A DNA stretch of 64,000 bases, taken from positions 559,773,945 through 559,837,944 of the forward strand of contig NC_081413.1 of NCBI RefSeq assembly GCF_030272615.1. Direction: 5' to 3'. The position numbers were made by a program, and so were the translations under genes. Under the pieces are notes generated by a model, which saw nothing but the letters and a program-made list of their open reading frames with translations, searched no databases and was not told the origin of the DNA. Positions within the stretch are counted from its first letter, which is position 1. Each line of letters begins with the position of its first letter. This document shows positions 56,350 to 64,000 of the stretch, piece after piece. Source of the DNA: Cryptomeria japonica. Lineage: Eukaryota; Streptophyta; Pinopsida; Cupressales; Cupressaceae.

Positions 56350-58215
56350 ATGCGAGTTTCCACTTTCCCCGTGGTTAAAAGTGCTTTGACGCAAAGCAAT
56401 GAGGAAGGAGAGTGGCGGGTGGTCCTAGGAAATAAAGCCAAGAGGAGAATGCAATCCTAGAGGGATCACACAACTGCTTCTAAAAATCTAGGCGACCCTC
56501 TTCTACATGGCACCAAATATGCGAGTTTCCTGTCATCTCTCCCCAACTCATCTGGCATTGCCAATAGGTTTGTGGGGAATGCTCAAAATTATAGAAAGAT
56601 CCTAAATGAAAGGTGGCTAAGGGAAAAAAATAACAAATCTTTCAGATTTAGGTCAAGCCCTCTTTGGTAGGAAAATAAAAATTTGTAGGGCATCCGTAAC
56701 AGCCCCAGGGTTTTTCCTAAACCTAGTAGAAAACCTCGTTCTTCTCAACTTATTATAGAAAAAAATTCAGCATCTCCAAAGGCAAGGGTTTTTTATCACG
56801 AATTTCATCAAAATAAGTTGCCGAGTAAAAAGAGTATTAGGATGCCCTCAGATCCTTTGCTTGAAGAGTGTGATTATTTCTAGAGCAATGCCATCATTGT
56901 CTCATGGAACAAACAACCACACATTTTCAAAGAAATGAAAGGTTGGTGGAAAGAAGAATTTTCAAATCAACTATGGATAACAAACCTAGGTTTGAATTTC
57001 TTCCTTATCACTTGTGCAAATGAGGAAATTAAAAAAAAAAATATTGAAACACGAAGTGAATTTGATTGAAGGATATGTGTTTCAGTGTTTTGAATGGATG
57101 CCAAATTTTAACCCTAAAAATTTTGAACCTCAGGAAACGGCTAGATGGGTTAACATAGGTCCTTTGCCGGTTGAATTCCATTTCCTTGCAATCATGGAAT
57201 TTACAGGCTCGCATTTAGGTGAATTTATAGGGGTTGAAGGTCTGCATAAAGATCTGGCAAAAGATATTAAGCTTCTCATTCAATTTGACATTCAAAACCC
57301 ACTTCTGGGTCAAATTGAGATAGTTATAGAAGCAGGTAAGTGAACTATTAATCCCTCCTTTTACAAAGGGGAAATCATCACCTCCAACATTTTCCTATGC
57401 AAATCCCTTGTGGATGAACATTAATTTACAATGTGGACTTTGTATCAATTACAGATCTTCCAAATAAGAAAGAAATGTCAGGTCAAAATCCTGTAGATAT
57501 TCAGTCACCCTCTAGGGCTCTGCCAAACTTCAGAAAGGCAGTAGAAAATCCAAGCAAGGCCCGAAGTAAGTCTCCCTCACTAGAGAGGAACTCAAGGAGC
57601 TCACAGGTCAAGAAATTTTCATCTGATAACCCTAATAATGAACCCTCTCCTCTAATAAATAAAGCAACCCCTATTTTAGATAAAGTCACGACTCAAAGAA
57701 TCTCAGGTGTTGGAGCCTGCAGTATGAGTAGAAGTCTAGACTCTAATAAGAACATGGATAAGAGTATAGAACACCTTAATAGTAAAACAGAGTTACAAAA
57801 TCTATTAATTGGTGCAGAGGAATTTAAAGATGATGTGCAAGAGCAGTTAAATTTATTGGAACAATAGAGAGAGATAAATAAGAATGTTGTTATTGATCAG
57901 GTAACAAATGGTTTGGATCCTATCTTCAGGATGGATTATCCTTTTGATCATTTCACTGATATAGATGAAGATAATGCACTTTTGCTGGGGATTCAAACCC
58001 CCACGAATGAGGGTGAAGCCATAGGTGAGAACAAGCTAGGGTTAGGATTTTACTTAGGGAGGAAGTCAAAACCAGATTGTGGCTCGATTTAAAAAAATAA
58101 AGGTAGGAAATCCATAGCTGAGATTAGAAATAAGGATGGGGAAGTTGTTGGGCAAGCGGAAATAACATCGATCATGATTGTAGAGAAGGGGAAGTTCCTT
58201 CCCACTCAATCATGA
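56350..58215 (+). pseudogene. LINE-E ORF1 (DUF4283-type)
   Basis: Starts MRVSTFPVVKSALTQSNEEG just inside the element. The N-terminal part is basic. The DUF4283 part spans a frameshift at an A10 run near 57035: KHEVNLIEGYVFQCFEWMPN, NFEPQETARWVNIGPLPVEF and SHLGEFIGVEG. The zinc knuckle is not visible. A hydrophilic Ser-rich C-terminal part (57433-58110) follows with stops at 57865 and near 58090. The final TGA (58213-58215) overlaps the ORF2 ATG as ATGA. Confidence 0.75.
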
Positions 58216-61200
58216 AGGTCCTAACATGGAATTTTAGGGGCTTAAACACTCCTAACAAGCAACACATACTAAAGTGTTGCATCCTGGCCTCAAAAGAAGA
58301 ACTAACCTTAATCCAAGAAACAAAACTTAATCAATCTGAAATTGGAGTCTTCAAAAAGAAACTAGGTCATTTAGAGTGGAAAGCAATACCTGCGGTAGGT
58401 GCCTTAGGGGGATTGGGAATTATATGGGATCCTAGGTGGGTTGTAATCAATATGATAGCCAGTAACAACTATTGGATGGTTGTTTTTGTCAAGCACCTGA
58501 TTTGTAACTTAAACTTTGTTATTTTTAATATTTATGGCTCCATTTCGATACATGAGAAGGCAACGGTGTGGCAGGAAGTAGGATTGGTGTTATCTTACCA
58601 TCTAAAGTGGAATTGTTTTTTATAAGGAAGGGAATTCAATGCTATCTCTGATCTCTCTAAGAAAGCGGGTGGTCTGAGAAGAGAACCCCAAGCTTTGATA
58701 GATTTCAGAGACTGGTTTAATTCCCACAACATGATAGATATAAAAACCGATAATGGCACCTTCACTTGGAATAATAGAAGGCAAGGATTTAGTAATATTG
58801 TGGAAAGGTTAGATAGGTTTCTATTTAGAGGAGACATCATAGCTTTCAATTATCTTTTCAAGGCCTCCATTCTCCCCAATTCAGGTTCTAACTACTTTCC
58901 AGTCCAATTAATCATTGAGGAGGAGGTTAAATCTAAGAAGTGCCCTTTCAAGTTTGAGAAAATGTGTCCATAAATAATGAGTCTTTCTTAGAAAATATTG
59001 AAAAATGGTGGAAAGAAGTAGAAGTTTTAGGGTCAAAATTATATTTTTTTGTCACTAAAATTAAATATATTAAGAGTAAACTTATCCAATGGAACAAGGA
59101 TCAGTTCGAAGATATCTTTGCTTCTAAGAAGGAGATAGAAGTTGCCTTAGCTCAACTTAATAAAAAATTTATCAGGGAAGGTATAGATCAAAATAACTTC
59201 CTGTCAAAAAAAGAGCTTCTCCGTAAACACGAGGAAATTCTTACAAAGGAGGAATGTTTTTGGAGGCAGAAATCTAGGGTGACTTGGATCTCAGAAGGAG
59301 ACCAAAATACTAAAATTTTCCATGCCACAACAAAAAATAGAAGTAGAGTCAATAAATTAACCCATATTAGAAGCAAGGCAGGGATAATGCTAGATGATCT
59401 TGAGAGTATAGCTTCAGAAGCAGTGTCTTTCTTCCACAACTTACTAAGCAATGAACTTATCTCTGACTTGGCAGCTCAATCCAGTTTGATTAATAACATC
59501 CCCAAAATCATTGGTGATAGTAAAAAATTACTCCTAAATCGAAACTTTACCAAAAAAGAGATAGAAGAGGCTCTATTCCAGCTTCGTTTGGATAAGGCCC
59601 TAGGACCAGATGGATTTCTGGCATGTTTCTTTCAGAAATGTTGGCATAGTATAGGTGATGATTTGGTAGATGCCTTGGAAGGAGCAAGATGGTGGGGTAG
59701 ATTTCTCAAGGAAATAAATCAAACTTTCTTAGTACTCATCCCTAAAAAAGAGAATGTGGATAGTATGAATGATCTTAGACCTATTTCACTTTGTAATACT
59801 ATCTACAAGATTTTCTCAAAAGCCCTAGCCAATCGACTAAAACTGTTGCTTTCAAGCATCATTTTGGAAGAAAAAGCAAGATTTGTTTCTAGTAGGTTGA
59901 TCTTTGATGGAGTCATTATAGCACAAGAGGCAATACATTTTGTTCAACATAATCACCAAGCTAGCATGTTTATTAAACTAGATATAAGGAAGGCACATGT
60001 TATGGTTAATTGGATATTCCTTTGCAAATGTTTAGAAGCTTTTGGTTTTAGCATAGCTTGGATTAACTTAATCTTTGAATGCATTTCAAGTCCCAAAATC
60101 TCTGTCCTAGTAAATGGAACGCCAGAGGGATTCTTTGAAATGTCATGAGGTTTGAGACAAGGTAACCTAATATCACCCTTCCTCTTCATCATAATGGTAG
60201 AAGGCTTAGGTAGGACCATTCAAAAATCTCAGGATTTGAGTAATATTGTTAGAATTAAAATCTCTAGTAGTATTCCCCCTATCACACATCAACAATTTGC
60301 CAATGACACCCTACTATTTGGGGAAAGCAGTCTGATAAAAGCTACAAATTTTAAACTTATCCTAGACTAGTTCTCCAAAGCTTCAGAACAAAGGGTCAAT
60401 AAGGAAAAAACAAACTTGTTCTTTTTCAATATGGAAGAGAAGATAACTAAAAATATTGCTAGCATTCTAGGTTTCCAGATAAGGGTGCTTCCGTGCAAAT
60501 ATTTAGGCCTCCCAGTGGACAAAGGGCAAAGGTCATCCAATCTCTAGGGGCATATGCTGACCAAGCTTGATCTAAAACTCCAAAACTGGAAAGGCAAATG
60601 GCTGTCAGTAGTTGGTAAAGTAATTATGCTTAGTTTTGTGCTCTCTTCCCCTTCCCAATATCAAATGACTTATTTTCCCTTGCCGAAAGGAGTGAAAAGG
60701 AAGTTGGACCAAAAGTTGAGAACCTTTTTTTGGCAAGGATTGGTAGATAAGAATAAATTTGCACTAATAGCCTGGTAGAAGCTTTGTAGACTTAAAGATA
60801 GGGGCGGGTTAGGTATTAGAGACCATGAGCTACAAAATAAGGCTCTAGGGGCCAAGTTAGTTTGGAAAATTTATCAGGAACCTCACAGAAGATGGGTGAA
60901 AGTCCTGGCTAGCAAATATTTAGAATCTCAAGAACCCAATAGAATCTTTAGAACTCTTAACCCTTCCAAAGGATCGAGAATCTGGAATCTCCTGATCAAA
61001 TATAGGGAAGTACTCATTCATGAGCTTTCTTGGAATGTAGGGCTTGGGAAGAACACATTATTCTGGGAAGACTCATGGGGTGGGTATCCACCAATTCATG
61101 TGATCCTTAATGATCAAAAGTTAAAAAATAGCATGGAAGAAAGAATTAGCAAAAAAATGGTTGATTATATCATCAACCATCCAGTAGACCCCGCTCTAGG

Positions 61201-62425
61201 ATGGAGATGGAAATTATTTGATGATTTGGGTTTATCTACTAAGGATAATAAGAAGCTTGCATAAATCCTTGCTCAAAGGAATATAACAATTACTAATAAA
61301 GATGATGGTCTTATGTGGTCTACCTCTTCTATTGGTGAATACAAGGTCAAGGATGGATATAATTCCCTTTGCAATAAGCTCTTCCCTTCTAAAAAAGATC
61401 TACCTATATCGTTATGCTGGGAGAAACTATGCCTCCCGAAGTCAGGCCTTTTCTTATGGACAACAATGCAGAAGAGGATTATGACCTCTTATTGGTTTAA
61501 GAAATTGGGCTATGTCGAACTCATTAGATGTCCCCTGTGCCTCAACAATGAAGAATTTGTAGACCATCTGCTTCTTAGATGCAATTATGCTAATAGATGT
61601 TGGATGCAACTAATTTATAGATCAAATTGGGTTACAACCCTTCCCAATCATTTGTTAGAACTCCTTTTATGTTGGCCAACCCATCTTAAGTATGGTCTTT
61701 ATGGACTGATATGGATTATTTCTCCCTCGATTCTCTTATGGGAAATATGGAAGGAGAGGAATAGAAGGATTTTTCAAAGATAAGGCAATGTCCCTTGATC
61801 AACTTTGGAACAAAATAGAATCATCTATCATAGAAGTAGCTAATGGCAGATTAAATAGTGACCACAACAATAATCTATCTTTTACTACAAGAGATGAACA
61901 AGTTGGGAAAAATTGGTTTGGACTCACTATTCCCCCCTTCTATGGCCTTGGGGGAGTCAAATTAGTATCTCCTAGGAAAGAATGCAAATGGTCTCCTCCA
62001 AGAAAAGGCTGGTTCAAATTAAATTTTGATGGTGCTTCTAGAGGCAACCCTGGTGTTGCAGGAATAGGAGGGGTGGTTCACCTTTGGGACAGGTCAACTG
62101 TAGCAAAGTTTTCAAAACCTATAGGTCAGGCCACACATAATGAGGCAGAACTAGAATCTCTTATTTCAGGTCTCATCCTTTGTAAAGATTTAGATATCAA
62201 AAGATTGGAGATAGAATGATATTCAACTATTACCATCAATGCAATTAGGACAGGCAAGACTCCAAACTAGAAATTAAACAATTTGGTGTCTAGAGCCACA
62301 AAATTGCTAAAATACTTTAAGCATACAACGATCAACCACATCTTTAGGGAAGGCAATACGGTAGCAGATTCCTTAGTGAACCAAGGAGTTGATGGTATTT
62401 GGGAAGAAAGAGTAGGTGTAGGTTA
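58212..62425 (+). pseudogene. LINE-E ORF2 (endonuclease, RT, zf-RVT, RNase H)
   Basis: Endonuclease: KVLTWNFRGLNTPNKQ, TLIQETKLNQ, ERLDRFLF; the usual SDH is SNYF, so the catalytic pair is lost. RT (one 394-codon open stretch, 58964-60148): LGPDGFLACFFQKCW, RPISLCNTIYKIFS, MFIKLDIRKAHVMVNW, RQGNLISPFLF and QFANDTLLFG (FADD changed to FAND). zf-RVT: CPLCLNNEEFVDHLLLRC (61535). RNase H (61980-62425): FKLNFDGASRGNPGVAG, HNEAELESLISG, a stop in place of the GDS motif, and REGNTVADSLVNQG. About ten stops overall. Confidence 0.85.
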
Positions 62426-62544
62426 ACCTATTTCTATATTAACATTTATACACGTAGAGGTATATATATATATATATATTTATATAAATTTATACATATA
62501 TATTACTATATATATTTATATGTATTTATTTAGATATTTCTTAT

Positions 62545-62587
<43 letters not shown>

Positions 62588-62789
62588 TATATTATTTATT
62601 TATATATATAGTTTTATATAAATGTCTGTATATATATACATATATATACACACTTATATTTTGTTTCAGATTTATTTAGTATACATACACACCCATTCAC
62701 ATTTATTTATATATATATATCTAGATATATATTTATAGTTGCTTACATATATTTTATTTATTGCCTCATACTTTGATTTAATTTAAATA

Positions 62790-62883
<94 letters not shown>

Positions 62884-63197
62884 CACATATATAATTTTAT
62901 ATCTAGCTCCTTATTCACACACTTATATTATTATATAGAAGCATGACTAATTGGTATTAGGCTAGCCAAGGAACCTTCTAGACCTTCATAGAGGATTAAT
63001 CTTATTATTATTTTGACAAGGCTTTGGTTGTCTAATTAACAGTCTATGAAATTGTCTTTAGTCTTTCCTAACCCCAAGGCTGAAGGCTCAGCCATAGTTG
63101 GGTTTTTGTATTTGTGGCTAGTGCAGGTAATCAATGAGCTTAATTTCTTGTGATTACACATAACCTTTGATATGTGTGCACACTATTATTAGAAAAA
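62426..63197 (+). other. 3' untranslated region of LINE-E with TA microsatellites
   Basis: Non-coding. (TA)n runs at 62460-62479, 62547-62584 and 62793-62878 with AT-rich sequence between, then about 300 bp of ordinary sequence ending in A8. Confidence 0.5.
62793..62878. repeat. (AT)43 microsatellite
   Basis: Uninterrupted AT dinucleotides for about 86 bp; the two shorter arrays at 62460 and 62547 lie in the same 420-bp stretch. Length may be affected by assembly. Confidence 0.9.
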
Positions 63198-63504
63198 AAA
63201 TGATTACTCCAAGCTGAGATGGAAGCAAGTGTAGCCATCGGTATTAAGTAGCTTGATCTCAGAAAATGATTCCCATCATAAGCCAAGCATTCTTGCCTCA
63301 CATTCTCATTTATCTGATTCTTTGAGATGATTTCCTCGCAGGCTTTTAAAGATAAGAGGTACCATTTTTATGGCGATTTTAATTCGCACGCTTGCTAAGG
63401 CGATGATTTCCTCTCACTTAGACTTTACTTATTTAGAAGTTGGCAGATTAACCTATTGTAAGTAAAATTCAAATTGGAGCTCTGAGTCTGAGTAAATTAG
63501 CAGT
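63198..63504 (+). other. leader-like sequence before the terminal open frame
   Basis: No open frame. Two related words GATGATTTCCTC occur at 63328 and 63405. No TATA box within a normal distance that I would trust. Confidence 0.3.
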
Positions 63505-64000
63505 ATGGACACACCACTAAGATTATTGGGGCATAAGAGACAAATGGCCTTCATAGGGGAAATCAAAGAGGATAGATTAAGAGGCATCCTTGCCTTCCCT
63601 CATGAATTAGTTATTAGAGTGGCCAGGAAAACATTAGGGGAGGAGTATATAAAAAATGAAGATAGAACCAGGGCAAACTTGGACATAGCTGCCATGTTCT
63701 TAGCAATGGCTATGCACTTCAAGAAAGACAGGGGGGTGGTAAAGAAACTTTGTCAAATTGTCTTTAAGAAGGATCTATTGGGAGAGTTGGATAGGGTGGT
63801 CATTAATGTGTCTGATGACCTAACTATCCCTAAGCCAAAGCACTATGACAAATTCATGTGGAAAAACAATCCGGTACCAAGATTTCCAATTCTGGAATTT
63901 GAAGATGAGGTCGCCTTTGCTACTTATAAACCAATAAGGCAACATAATTTCTATTTTCTACTGTGGATCTTGCATGTTAAGCGTCCAACATGTAAGAGAT
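63505..64000 (+). CDS. open reading frame of unknown function, truncated by the window edge
   Basis: From ATG 63505 the frame is open for 165 codons to the last base, with no stop, in a window where nearly everything else is broken. It begins MDTPLRLLGHKRQMAFIGEI and contains FPHELVIRVARKTLGEEYIK, DIAAMFLAMAMHFKKDRGVV and KHYDKFMWKNNPVPRFPILE. It has alternating helical segments, no signal peptide and no zinc or pol motif. I do not recognise it. It could be a host gene exon or the start of another gag-like protein of a pol-less LTR element, which in this window also begin with long clean globular N-terminal parts. Confidence 0.5.
   Translation, partial: MDTPLRLLGHKRQMAFIGEIKEDRLRGILAFPHELVIRVARKTLGEEYIKNEDRTRANLDIAAMFLAMAMHFKKDRGVVKKLCQIVFKKDLLGELDRVVINVSDDLTIPKPKHYDKFMWKNNPVPRFPILEFEDEVAFATYKPIRQHNFYFLLWILHVKRPTCKR

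Larger units (their letters stand above)
56341..63197 (+). mobile_element. L1-type LINE (LINE-E)
   Basis: ORF1 from 56350, ORF2 from 58212 to 62425, then a long 3' region with TA arrays and a segment GGCTGAAGGCTCAGCCATAG (63080-63100) like the 3' ends of other plant LINEs, ending at an A8 run at 63194-63201. No target duplication found. The 3' limit is uncertain. Confidence 0.75.

Overview
The window looks like intergenic DNA from a large plant genome, most likely a gymnosperm and probably a conifer. This is inferred from stacked old retrotransposons, plant-type L1 LINEs (DUF4283 ORF1, AP endonuclease, RT, zf-RVT, often RNase H), Tat-like Ty3 elements with a second RNase H, and LTRs ending next to a long G run. 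I found no convincing host gene, tRNA, rRNA or CRISPR. One open frame of unknown identity runs off the right edge (63505-64000). Almost every coding region carries stops or frameshifts.

Layout. (1) 1-20099: one Ty3/gypsy element on the minus strand running off the left edge. Its RT is split by a 9.5-kb insertion (1877-11370, 5-bp target duplication CACGC). That insertion carries a gag-like reading frame of about 1,073 codons, itself split by a 2.28-kb palindromic element (6848-9126, duplication GAATG). The 5' LTR of the Ty3 element is split by a solo LTR (18666-19453, duplication ATTAT). (2) 20245-26544: complete plus-strand LINE-A with an exact 18-bp target duplication. (3) 26563-28071: old minus-strand coding debris. 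(4) 28072-32583: minus-strand non-autonomous LTR element with a 3' LTR, polypurine tract and another gag-like frame of about 1,140 codons, now in three pieces. (5) 32584-38930: LINE-B, minus strand, nearly complete. (6) 38931-43244: AT-rich sequence invaded by two LINE 3' fragments and an ORF1-only retrocopy. (7) 43245-55680: LINE-D, plus strand, 5'-truncated, interrupted by a 2.7-kb LTR-type element (43868-46587, duplication GGTAG) and a 3.2-kb truncated LTR element. (8) 55681-56340: AT-rich sequence. (9) 56341 to about 63197: LINE-E, plus strand. (10) 63198-64000: leader and the open terminal frame.

Relationships. Three nested insertions (in the Ty3 RT, the gag-like frame and LINE-D ORF1) can be removed conceptually together with one duplication copy, and the reading frame continues exactly, so they fix the order of events. 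Pieces of one AT-rich sequence at 20100-20216, 38935-39410, 40263-40729, 42571-42640 and 55681-55950 look like two diverged copies of the same unit, each blown apart by later insertions. The most interesting signals are the shared single-ORF gag-like proteins in elements without pol, the palindromic LTR-like element, a coding extension downstream of RNase H in LINE-D, overlapping ORF1/ORF2 junctions in all four large LINEs, and an ORF1-only element that moved with its own target duplication. All identifications are by eye from motifs and order; no database search was possible.
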